A model generated the notes under the pieces. That model was not told the origin of the DNA. It made no database searches and saw nothing but the letters and a program-made list of their open reading frames with translations. DNA of 64,000 nt from a bacterium YEK0313. GTDB taxonomy: Bacteria; Pseudomonadota; Alphaproteobacteria; Rhizobiales; Phreatobacteraceae. The translations under genes and the position numbers were made by a program. Position 1 is the first letter of the stretch. Each line of letters opens with the position of its first letter. The stretch spans positions 1,661,501-1,725,500 of the forward strand of contig CCMO02000001.1 in assembly GCA_000751295.2 (NCBI GenBank), in the 5' to 3' direction. Below, piece by piece: positions 15,552-23,085 of the stretch.

Positions 15552-17813
15552 TCAGCCGGCGCAGCAAGACAGCTTGGCGACGTCCTTGCTAAAGGACAGG
15601 GCCGCGAGCTTGAGGCCCTCGACCGTGGTGAGGTACGGAAAGATCGTATCGGCGAGGTCATCGACGGTGAGGCCCTGCCGGATCGCCAAAGCGGCGGTCT
15701 GGATGCTGTCGGCGCCTTCGGGTGCGAGAATGTGCGCGCCGAGTAGCCGACCGCCGGCGGCATCGGCCACGAGTTTGATGAGGCCGCGGGTGTCGCGGGC
15801 GGCGAGCGCACGCGGCACCTGGTCGAGCCCGATCGTCGAGACGCGAACGGCATGGCCAGCCGTCCGCGCCGCGGCCTCGGTTAGTCCGACGCTCGCAACC
15901 TGCGGGTCGGTGAACACGACGGCGGGCATGGCGCTGTTGTCGTAGCGTAGGCTGTCGCCGTTGAGGGCGTTCCTGGCGGCGAGCTTGGCGCCATAGGCGG
16001 CCATGTAGACGAACTGGTCGCGGCCGGTGACGTCGCCGGCGGCATAGACGCCGGCTTTGGTCGTGCGCATGCGGTCATCGACGATGACGCCGCCTTTTGG
16101 CGAGAGGGCGACGCCATGCTCGGCGAGCCCGAGGCCTTCGATGTTGGGCGCGCGCCCGGTGGTGATCAGCACCTGATCGACTTCGATGGCCATGTCCTGA
16201 CCGTCGCGCCCAGCCGTCAGCGAAACTCCGCCCTCGGTCTTGCGGATCGCACGATAGGCGATGCCAGGGACGACAGTGATCCCTTCCTCCTCGAAATACT
16301 TGGTCAGCGCCGCGCCGATCTCGGGCTCGGCGTCGGGGAGCAGACGGGACCGACAGACGAGCGTCACCTTGACGCCGGCACGGGCAAACATCTGGGCGAG
16401 TTCCGCCCCGATATAGCCGCCGCCGATCACGAGCAGCGAGCGCGGCAGCGCCTCGAGGTCGAGCGCGGTCGTGCTGGTCAAATACGGCACGGTGTCGATG
16501 CCGGGAATGGCCGGGACCGCTGGTCGTGCGCCGGTTGCGATGATGATCTTGCCGGCGGGAAGGTGTGTGCCGTTCACTGCGACACCGCCGTCAACGAGGC
16601 GCGCCGGACCGTCGCGATACGCGATGCCGTTGTAGGCGGGGAGCAGGTCAACATACTTGGCCTGGCGCAGCTCGGAAACCAGCGCGTCCTTCTGGCGGAC
16701 GGTTCCGCGCCAGTCGATCAGTTCGGCCTCCGCCGTGATTCCGGCAAAGCGGGTTGCAGCCCGGGCGTTGTGTAGCGTCTCGGCGGCGCGGATCAGGGCC
16801 TTTGACGGCACGCAGCCGATATTGACGCAGGTGCCGCCGATGGTGCCGCTGCCGATGAGCGCCACCTGTGCGCCCTGGTCGGCGGCCGTGATCGCCGCCG
16901 AGAACCCGGCCGAGCCGGCGCCAATCACGACGAGGTCGTAGGCACCCCCATTGCCACGGTTCTTGCGGACGGGGCGGTCCGTCACTGCCGTGCTTCCCAA
17001 TGTCGGCTCAACCGGCGGGCGTGGCGCTGTATCGAGGCCGGCGAGGCTCGGCCCGAACAGAGCGCAGCCGGCCTCCAGACCTTCCTCGATCGACAGCCGA
17101 AATCCCGGGGAGTCTGCAGGATGCTCCTGACGCCACGCGGCAAGATGATCGTCCGAGCAGAAGAACGAGGTTGCCGTGCACAGAGAACTCGCCGCGCACC
17201 CGTCTTCGTAGAGGACGCTGAGCCACATGACGGCCGTCACCGGTTCGACCTGCGCTACGACACGGCCGCGATCTCGTGTGGTGATCCGGATCGGCGTACC
17301 GCAATGGCGGCAGCGCGAGGCGATCGCAATGTCGCGACCGGTCATGGCGCCGATGCCGAGCGCGTCGACCGCGCACATGGCATTGAGAACGCGCCCGTCC
17401 AGCGTGACCTGATGACCCGTGTCCTGGTCAGTGAAGGGATAAGCGCCGACGATCCGCTCGCCGTCGAGCACGACGAGGTCGCGGCGGCGAAGTTCTTCGA
17501 GCTGCGGCCAAATGGCCGTCTCGCTCACCCCGGCGCGCTCGGCAAGAGCGCTGGGGAGTGGAGCTCGGCCGTGTTCCGCATAGAACTGCAGTAATGCCAC
17601 CCGAACGGCGTCGACGGCCGCATCATAGCCGCTCCAGCGATTGAGCACATGATCGGAGCCGGCCATGGCCGCAAGGGCATCTCTGACCGCGGGCGATATG
17701 ACCACCGACCAGTCGGGAAACGTCACACCCGGCCGCACCTCATAGTTCGGCAAGGTCACCGATGCGGATACCGCAATCTTGTTCCGAGAAGAGGACGCAC
17801 AGCAATCGTTCAT
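15552..17813 (-). CDS. merA: MerB-MerA fusion: organomercurial lyase joined to mercuric reductase
   Basis: 753 residues from ATG 17813 (MNDCCASS). Residues ~20-260 form a MerB lyase domain: AYPFTDQDTGHQV, then MCAVDAL with Cys147 and Asp150 spaced like the catalytic Cys96/Asp99 of classical MerB, and a cysteine-rich CAASSLCTATSFFC segment for the second catalytic Cys. From ~292 a full flavoprotein reductase follows: DLVVIGAGSAGFSAA, redox-active GGTCVNIGCVPSK (Cys329/334), VIGGGYIGAELAQMFARAG for NAD(P), YAAGDVTG, and the C-terminal vicinal pair SCCAG. The usual N-terminal HMA domain is absent. The protein would break C-Hg bonds and reduce Hg(II) to Hg(0) in the cytoplasm. It is the last gene of merTPF-merBA. 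Confidence 0.92.
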   Translation of the reverse strand: MNDCCASSSRNKIAVSASVTLPNYEVRPGVTFPDWSVVISPAVRDALAAMAGSDHVLNRWSGYDAAVDAVRVALLQFYAEHGRAPLPSALAERAGVSETAIWPQLEELRRRDLVVLDGERIVGAYPFTDQDTGHQVTLDGRVLNAMCAVDALGIGAMTGRDIAIASRCRHCGTPIRITTRDRGRVVAQVEPVTAVMWLSVLYEDGCAASSLCTATSFFCSDDHLAAWRQEHPADSPGFRLSIEEGLEAGCALFGPSLAGLDTAPRPPVEPTLGSTAVTDRPVRKNRGNGGAYDLVVIGAGSAGFSAAITAADQGAQVALIGSGTIGGTCVNIGCVPSKALIRAAETLHNARAATRFAGITAEAELIDWRGTVRQKDALVSELRQAKYVDLLPAYNGIAYRDGPARLVDGGVAVNGTHLPAGKIIIATGARPAVPAIPGIDTVPYLTSTTALDLEALPRSLLVIGGGYIGAELAQMFARAGVKVTLVCRSRLLPDAEPEIGAALTKYFEEEGITVVPGIAYRAIRKTEGGVSLTAGRDGQDMAIEVDQVLITTGRAPNIEGLGLAEHGVALSPKGGVIVDDRMRTTKAGVYAAGDVTGRDQFVYMAAYGAKLAARNALNGDSLRYDNSAMPAVVFTDPQVASVGLTEAAARTAGHAVRVSTIGLDQVPRALAARDTRGLIKLVADAAGGRLLGAHILAPEGADSIQTAALAIRQGLTVDDLADTIFPYLTTVEGLKLAALSFSKDVAKLSCCAG

Positions 17814-17817
17814 GGCT

Positions 17818-18057
17818 TCAGACTTCCCTGTGGTTCTTGCTCTCGCTGCTGGCCGCATCGGCGCGGCGGCGGTAGAGGCCCCACGCTATGAGTCCCAGGC
17901 TGACGGCGAGCAGCGAAAACGCCACTATATCCGCGCCGCCCAGCCATGCGCCCAGACCGACAAGCGGCAGAAGGACGGCCAGAATGGGCGTCGCGCAGCA
18001 GATCGCGGCGATTATGGCGCCCGCCGCGCCGGTGCGGACCAGGGCGCGGTCGTTCAT
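17818..18057 (-). CDS. merF: Mercury transporter MerF
   Basis: 79 residues with two membrane helices (GAAGAIIAAICCATPILAVL and LGGADIVAFSLLAVSLGLIAWG). The vicinal cysteine pair CCATP (20-21) in the first helix is the MerF/MerT hallmark that accepts Hg(II) from MerP and passes it to the cytoplasm. A second Cys pair, often seen in MerF, is not obvious. ATG 18057 was chosen since MNDRALVRTG fits the family; it begins one base before the merP stop region. It lies between merP and merBA with almost no spacing, in the merTPF-BA operon. Confidence 0.85.
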   Translation of the reverse strand: MNDRALVRTGAAGAIIAAICCATPILAVLLPLVGLGAWLGGADIVAFSLLAVSLGLIAWGLYRRRADAASSESKNHREV

Positions 18058-18058
18058 C

Positions 18059-18352
18059 TCAGCTGCCCTGTTGTCGAGGGTGTGCGGGATAGCCGGCATT
18101 GGCGCTGGCAGCCGCGATGGCGTCGGAGTTCGTCTTCGTGTCTTCGAAGGTGACGGTCGCGGTCTTGGCTTCGAAGGAGACGACCACATCCGAGACCCCG
18201 GGGACCGCCGCCATCGAGGTCTTCACGATGTAGGGGCAGGAAGCGCAGGTCATGTTGTCGACGGCGAAAGTGACCGTGCGGTCGGCGGCGAAGGCGGCCG
18301 AAGCCGTCATGATGGCGCCGATCAGGGTGAGCGTGCTCAAAAGCTTGTTCAT
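18059..18352 (-). CDS. merP: Periplasmic mercury-binding protein MerP
   Basis: 97 residues. A signal peptide spans residues 1-23 (NKLLSTLTLIGAIMTASAAFA), followed by one heavy-metal-associated domain with NMTCASCPYIVKTSM; Cys36 and Cys39 bind Hg(II). The fold continues VSDVVVSFEAKTATVTFED. It captures mercury in the periplasm and hands it to MerT or MerF. ATG 18352 follows AGGAGACC. Co-transcribed with merT upstream and merF downstream. Confidence 0.93.
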   Translation of the reverse strand: MNKLLSTLTLIGAIMTASAAFAADRTVTFAVDNMTCASCPYIVKTSMAAVPGVSDVVVSFEAKTATVTFEDTKTNSDAIAAASANAGYPAHPRQQGS

Positions 18353-18378
18353 CAGGCAGGTCTCCTCTTGGTCTGGTA

Positions 18379-18804
18379 TCAGGGGGCAAGCAGCAGCGGG
18401 GCGACGTAGTCGAAGGCAAAGGCGGCTGCGACGAGCACCGTTGCGCTCCACAGTGCAATCTGAACGAGACCGCTGGGGATCGGGCGTGCGCAGGCGGCGT
18501 CATCGGCGCAGGCTTGCCGCGGCTTCCAATAGACGAGGTAGTAGCCGTAGCCGAGGACGCCTACCGTCCCCGTGACGAAGAATGGCTTGTATGGCGCGAG
18601 CGCCGTCAGGTTGCCGATCCAGGCGCCGCCGATGCCGAGACTGAATAGGATGAGCGGGATGATGCAGCAGGACGAGGCGGCAAGCGCACCGAGAACACCG
18701 CCGACGGCAACCAGGCGCTGCCGCCCGGCTTCGCCACGCTGTGCCGCCGCCAGGTTCTCTGCAGTCGGCGCAATCTCCGCCGTTCCGTGTCGAAATACAC
18801 TCAT
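18379..18804 (-). CDS. merT: Mercury transporter MerT
   Basis: 141 residues with three membrane helices. The first has the vicinal pair SSCCIIPLILFSLG (Cys46-47), followed by GGAWIGNLTALAPYKP as in MerT. A loop with two more cysteines (ACADDAAC) follows the second helix, and a third helix is at the C-terminus. It moves Hg(II) across the inner membrane. It is the first gene after the mer promoter. Confidence 0.92.
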   Translation of the reverse strand: MSVFRHGTAEIAPTAENLAAAQRGEAGRQRLVAVGGVLGALAASSCCIIPLILFSLGIGGAWIGNLTALAPYKPFFVTGTVGVLGYGYYLVYWKPRQACADDAACARPIPSGLVQIALWSATVLVAAAFAFDYVAPLLLAP

Positions 18805-18845
18805 GTCGGGCCTCGCCTTCCTTGCCGAATTCCTATCTGCGCGCT

Positions 18846-18876
18846 AATGTGCGGTCTGTAGCAACTACAGGGTCAA
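18846..18876 (-). promoter_or_regulatory. MerR-controlled mer promoter/operator
   Basis: On the minus strand, TTGACC (-35) and CACATT (-10) are separated by 19 bp. The spacer holds the perfect dyad CTGTAG-TTG-CTACAG (18856-18870). The over-long spacer with a centred dyad is the hallmark of MerR-activated promoters. It drives merTPF-BA and overlaps the divergent merR promoter region. Confidence 0.88.
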
Positions 18877-18889
18877 GAGGGAGTTTGCG

Positions 18890-19318
18890 ATGCGCGATCA
18901 CACCGGCGTGAAGGGCCTGCAGCGGGCCGAGCTCGCGCGGCGGACGGGCAGCAATCTGGAGACCGTGCGCTATTACGAGAAGGTCGGGCTCTTGCCCGAG
19001 CCGCCACGCACGATGGCGGGCTATCGGAGCTACGACACCGCGCACGAGCGGCGGCTCCGCTTCGTCTTGCGGGCGCGCGAGCTCGGCTTCTCGCTCGATG
19101 AGATCCGTGAGCTGCTGCGTCTCGTCGACGAGCGCGACCGGCCTTGCGCCGAGGCAAGCACTATCGCCGCGACGCATCTCGACGACGTGCGGGCGAAGAT
19201 CGCCGATCTGAAGCGCATGGAAAGAGTGCTGAAGGACGTGGTCGCGCAATGCGCCGGCGGCACGCGGCCGGAATGCCCGCTGATCGAGACGCTGTTCCAG
19301 GAATCGGCTGTCAACTGA
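18890..19318 (+). CDS. merR: Mercury-responsive regulator MerR
   Basis: 142 residues. The N-terminal MerR HTH reads LARRTGSNLETVRYYEKVGLLPEPPR, then GYRSYD. The long dimer helix and three cysteines follow: Cys86 (RPCAEA), Cys121 (AQCAGG) and Cys129 (PECPLI). Their spacing (35, 8) is close to Cys82/117/126 of classical MerR, so Hg(II) is the likely ligand. Divergent from merT with the operator between. It represses without and activates with Hg(II). GAGGGAG precedes the ATG. Confidence 0.92.
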   Translation: MRDHTGVKGLQRAELARRTGSNLETVRYYEKVGLLPEPPRTMAGYRSYDTAHERRLRFVLRARELGFSLDEIRELLRLVDERDRPCAEASTIAATHLDDVRAKIADLKRMERVLKDVVAQCAGGTRPECPLIETLFQESAVN

Positions 19319-19334
19319 TCGAGTTGAAGGGCGC

Positions 19335-20267
19335 CTATGCGGCGCCCCTGACATCGTGCTCACGAGTCTCGGCCTGCTGGTCGTGCATCCAGTCGGCGAT
19401 CTGCTGTGCCTTGCTGGCAGCGGTGAAGATGGCGCGCTTGTCGGAGCGCAGCACCTCGAGCCATGAGGCGATGTAGCGGGCGTGGTCGGGCCGCGGCTCG
19501 ACGCTGAGATTGAGATCGGCGCAGATCATGGCGCTCAGGAGCTCGACCGTGCATTCCTCCATGGCGTAAGCGGCCGAGCCGAACCGTCCGGAAAGATCGC
19601 GGTCGAGGCGGTGCCTGGCGCCCGAGGCGTGCCCACATTCGTGAAGCAGCACGGCGTAGTAGGCGACGGCGTCGCGGAAGCAGGCGAAGTCGGGCATCTG
19701 CACATGGTCCCTGGAGGGGATGTAACAGGCCTGCGATCCGCCGTGGTGGATGTCGATGCCGAGAGCGGCGCAGAAGCGTTCGGCATGCGCGATCCGTTCG
19801 GCCTCGGGCAGCACCGGCATCTCGGGCGGCGTGTAACCGTCGACCTGCGCGCAGTTGAAGACCGTATAGCCGCGGGCGAACATGCGCTGGGCGGGCTCGT
19901 CGCGATCCTCGTCGCCGTCCTCAGCGTCTGCCTCACTGTTGCGACCGGAGATCTTCCAGAACACGACCAGGTGGCCGCGCTCGCCCTTGCGAACCTGAGC
20001 GCCGAGCGCCTGCCATTGGCGGTAGGTGGCCCAGATGCCAACGGAATAGCCCGCCGCTTGCGCCGCGGCCCAGAGCGCGATGACGTTGATGCCGCGATAG
20101 GCCTTGCGCGAGGCGAGGTTGACGGGCGTGGTGATGGCCGATCCGTCATGATGCCAGGGCATCCGGTACTCGCCGGCGCCGGCCTCTATGGCGGCGATGA
20201 TCTGGCTGGTGACGCGCTCGTAGACATCGTTGCCAGTCCGGGCTTGGCTGCTGCGATTGGTGGTCAT
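19335..20267 (-). CDS. ardC: ArdC-like antirestriction protein, complete copy
   Basis: 310 residues with two domains. The N-terminal ssDNA-binding domain has VYERVTSQIIAAIEAG, then NLASRKAYRGINVIAL and WATYRQWQALGAQVRKGERG. The C-terminal zincin-like metallopeptidase domain has the HECGHASGARHRLDR motif (HExxH-type) and the ELLSAMICADL continuation missing from the second copy at 26590. ArdC protects incoming single-stranded DNA from restriction during conjugation. It lies inside the nested element, convergent with merR (16 bp between stops), and is preceded by a 166-bp palindrome. Confidence 0.9.
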   Translation of the reverse strand: MTTNRSSQARTGNDVYERVTSQIIAAIEAGAGEYRMPWHHDGSAITTPVNLASRKAYRGINVIALWAAAQAAGYSVGIWATYRQWQALGAQVRKGERGHLVVFWKISGRNSEADAEDGDEDRDEPAQRMFARGYTVFNCAQVDGYTPPEMPVLPEAERIAHAERFCAALGIDIHHGGSQACYIPSRDHVQMPDFACFRDAVAYYAVLLHECGHASGARHRLDRDLSGRFGSAAYAMEECTVELLSAMICADLNLSVEPRPDHARYIASWLEVLRSDKRAIFTAASKAQQIADWMHDQQAETREHDVRGAA

Positions 20268-20269
20268 GG

Positions 20270-20435
20270 GTGCCTCCTGTGCTCGCCCTCTCCGTCGAGG
20301 GCGAGGCGGCAGGGGCAGACGCGGCGAGCCGGCCCGTCACACCCTGTTCTCGGTGCTGGTGCGGAACAGGGTTGATGGGCCGGCAGCGTCTGCCACAACC
20401 CGAGCCCTGCCTCGACGGGCGAGCACAGGAGGCAC
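20270..20435. repeat. 166-bp imperfect palindrome upstream of ardC
   Basis: Perfect 19-bp outer arms (20270-20288 and 20417-20435) enclose inner arms GGCAGACGC/GCGTCTGCC (20314-20322, 20386-20394), GCCGGCCC-type arms, and CCCTGTTC/GAACAGGG (20342-20349, 20364-20371). The outer arm includes the ardC ribosome site AGGAGGCAC. It could be a regulatory leader hairpin or an origin/recombination structure. Confidence 0.65.
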
Positions 20436-20485
20436 CGGCCATGATCGGCGGAGCGCGGACCGACCGGTGCGTGGATACGCGGCTC

Positions 20486-20926
20486 TCAGCCGGCGCCGTC
20501 TTGGGGCGAGCGCCGCAACGGAATGACCCTCGTGTTGCCGGATCGGGCCAGTTCCTCCCGCAGGCCCTCGATCACGGCATCACGCTCGGCGACCTGCAAC
20601 GTCAGCACCTGGATACGCTGCGCGAGCGTGCGGGCGAGCGCCCGCAGCTCGGCCATCTCGGCCCCGCGCACGGCGCGCAGTTCCGCTTCGAGTGCGCGGA
20701 TGCGTCCCTTGAGCACCAGGGGCGACGATTGCCGGCGGCGCGCTTCGGCGGTACGGAACTCGGCGAGCACATCGACCGCGCGGTTCGCCGTCGCCCGGCT
20801 GACGCCGGCCTCGCGCGCCAGGTTTGAGACTGTCAGCGCGCCGTCGGTACGCTCGGGGCGGCCGTCGAGCAGCCGCGCCATGGCCGCCCTCAGCGCGGCT
20901 TCGCTCTTCGGCCCGAGCGCGGTCAT
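20486..20926 (-). CDS. GinD-like small HTH/coiled-coil protein
   Basis: 146 residues. The N-terminal half has an HTH (NLAREAGVSRATANRAVDVL). The C-terminal half is a long coiled coil with heptads (ALEAELRAVRGAEMAELRAL, then AQRIQVLTLQVAERDAVIEGL). Its ATG overlaps the stop of the third recombinase gene by 4 bp. It is the fourth and last gene of the recombinase operon, in the position of ginD in GInt islands and of the helper TnpC in Tn554-like elements. It probably binds the element ends and guides the recombinases; this is inference. Confidence 0.7.
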   Translation of the reverse strand: MTALGPKSEAALRAAMARLLDGRPERTDGALTVSNLAREAGVSRATANRAVDVLAEFRTAEARRRQSSPLVLKGRIRALEAELRAVRGAEMAELRALARTLAQRIQVLTLQVAERDAVIEGLREELARSGNTRVIPLRRSPQDGAG

Positions 20927-23085
20927 GCATCACCGTCCATGAGCGGTGCGATCAGCCGGCGCTTGCGCTCGTTGTCCGCAAGGATCGCCGTGCGCTGCAG
21001 CGGCGACAGGCGCCGGTCGGCCAGAAGCGCTTCGCCCTCGGCGATCGAAGCCTGCCACGGCTCGCGGTGCCGGTCGGTCAGGCAGGCGTTCGGGCAGCGG
21101 TCGGGGCTGCATCGCGACAGGGCTGGCGCCGTTTGCTCGGCATCCGGTGCATCTTTGAGGCAGAGCGCGGTCGCCGCATCGAACAGGCAGTCGTTGAGGA
21201 AGCCGACATGCAGGGTCCGGCCGAGATGGGCGAGCATGGTGCGCAGCCGCTTGCGGTCCGTGATCCGGCCCGGAAGATCGCCAAGCTCGTGCTGGACGCG
21301 GGCGAACTCGCGGAGCAGTCGGTGAGCGCCTGGCCCCGCCGGGCCTTCACGGCGAAGACAGGCCTCGTAATGGGCGACAATATCGTCGAGTTGGCCGAGC
21401 GCACGCTCGCGCTCGATCGCCAGGCGGAAATCGGCCGGCGCCGATCCGGCATAGCCCTCGAACATGGCGACCGAGGCATGCTTGTACTGGATCTTGCCCG
21501 CGACCGTGCCGAACGGCCGGTTGGCGATGTACCAGGCGATGGTGCGGCGCAGTTGCCGTGTCGTGAACTTCCATGGCTCGTCGCCGACGCGCGGGATCGC
21601 CGGTCCCCCTTCCGAGCGTCCATCGAGGCCGTCGCGGAACAGGTTGAGCGTCGGCGTCGCACCCATCCCGAGATGATCGTTGCTCCAGGGCCAGTCCTTC
21701 AGCGCCACCCACAGCGACGACAATCCCTTCTCCTTGCGATTGCGCGCCGAGAGTACCTCCATGACCGCGACGGCGCGGGCGACCGGCTCGATCGTGATCC
21801 AGTCGGCCTGAGCGCCTCGTGCCCCATGGCGCTTGTAGACGGTGCTGCGCACCCGGTAGCGCTCGACCAGGCCGTCGGCGCTGCGCATCACCGACACGCA
21901 ACCCGGCTGCATCGCCTGCACCTCGCTGTCGCGCATGCCGGTGAGGTAGGCGCAGACGAGATAGCAGGCACCCTGCAGCATCCGTTCCTCGCGGGCGAGG
22001 CTGAGGGCGTCGAAGCGCTCGCGCCATGGCAAGCCGGTGTCCGGATCGGTCGAGATCGGCGTGTCGAGGCCGCCCACCTCGGTGCCGAGCTCGGCTGCCG
22101 CCTGCTCGATCAGCCGCGCCGTCGGTTCGGACTGGCTGATGCGGCCGCTCTCTCGCGCACCGGCGTGAAGCCGCATCAGGTGAAGATTGTAGGGCGGGGT
22201 CTGTTCGCCGGTGAGCGGGTCGATGCGGCGGGCGACGTTGGGCGCGTGCTCCCAGATCGGTACGCCTCGGCCCATGGCCCGGCGCACGTCGAGCCACTTC
22301 GCCACGCGGGCGCGATAGGTGCTGGCGACGGCTCGTCCGGTCCGCTCGTCCCGCGCCATCACCTTTGCGCAGCGGGCTTCGAGAGCGTCCAGTTCTGCCC
22401 GCGCGGCGAGGATATCGGACGCATAGACTTCGACATATCTGAGCGCCCAGCGCAGCATGGCGCCGATGACCGGCTCGGGAATCCGCGGCGTGGCGTTCTC
22501 GGCGGGCGCCGGCGGCCGGCCCGCAACGCGGTGCGCCGCACGTCCACGCCACGGCAGGAAACCTATGCCGCCGCCGGTTAGCCATGGCGCCAGGTGATGC
22601 AGGTCGATCGGCACCTCGACATACTTCACCGTCTCGTGCGGCGTCCGCCGCCCGCCGTCGCGGGCATGCACCAGGTAGGCGTCGAGCAGCGCCTGATCGA
22701 TCCGGCTGAGATCGACGGCGCCAGTCCGCGCGCGGAGGAACGCGGCGAAATGCTGGACGTAGCGCAGCAGCCGGATCGCCGAGGTCGCGCCGCAGGGCGC
22801 CCGGTATCCCGGCACATGAATGCGCAGCCGGGCGATCACATACTCCTTCGCCAACCGTCGCGTGACGGGATCGGCGATGCCGGCGAAGTTCAGCCGGTAG
22901 TTGCTGTAGCGGGCGTTGACCCGGAAGATGGCGGCGCCCAAATCCCAGAGATCGTCCCCGAAGCGGGGAAGCTCACTGCGGTCGACATCGTCCCTGACCG
23001 CGACACCGGCAAGCACGGGCTCGCCGTCGCCATAAATGGCCGACGGCAACGACGTCCGCGGCGAGAGCGTGATGGAACCCGGCAT
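20923..23085 (-). CDS. Tyrosine recombinase, third of operon (GinC-like, 720 aa)
   Basis: Large phage-integrase-type protein. The catalytic region includes CAYLTGMRDSEVQAMQ (first Arg box, as R of GMRDSE), TTRQLRRTIAWYI (~508-518) and YKHASVAMFEGYAG (~530-543) with the candidate nucleophile Tyr. A cysteine-rich CSPDRCPNACLTDRHR C-terminal tail may bind zinc. It is about twice a normal integrase in length. It starts TAATG-coupled to ginB and overlaps ginD. It should act with the two upstream recombinases on the element ends. Confidence 0.85.
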   Translation of the reverse strand: MPGSITLSPRTSLPSAIYGDGEPVLAGVAVRDDVDRSELPRFGDDLWDLGAAIFRVNARYSNYRLNFAGIADPVTRRLAKEYVIARLRIHVPGYRAPCGATSAIRLLRYVQHFAAFLRARTGAVDLSRIDQALLDAYLVHARDGGRRTPHETVKYVEVPIDLHHLAPWLTGGGIGFLPWRGRAAHRVAGRPPAPAENATPRIPEPVIGAMLRWALRYVEVYASDILAARAELDALEARCAKVMARDERTGRAVASTYRARVAKWLDVRRAMGRGVPIWEHAPNVARRIDPLTGEQTPPYNLHLMRLHAGARESGRISQSEPTARLIEQAAAELGTEVGGLDTPISTDPDTGLPWRERFDALSLAREERMLQGACYLVCAYLTGMRDSEVQAMQPGCVSVMRSADGLVERYRVRSTVYKRHGARGAQADWITIEPVARAVAVMEVLSARNRKEKGLSSLWVALKDWPWSNDHLGMGATPTLNLFRDGLDGRSEGGPAIPRVGDEPWKFTTRQLRRTIAWYIANRPFGTVAGKIQYKHASVAMFEGYAGSAPADFRLAIERERALGQLDDIVAHYEACLRREGPAGPGAHRLLREFARVQHELGDLPGRITDRKRLRTMLAHLGRTLHVGFLNDCLFDAATALCLKDAPDAEQTAPALSRCSPDRCPNACLTDRHREPWQASIAEGEALLADRRLSPLQRTAILADNERKRRLIAPLMDGDA

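Noticed and set aside
20824..22581. 585-codon plus-strand open frame opposite the third recombinase gene
   Set aside because: The minus strand encodes a recognisable tyrosine recombinase with overlaps to neighbours; the plus frame is an arginine-rich shadow.
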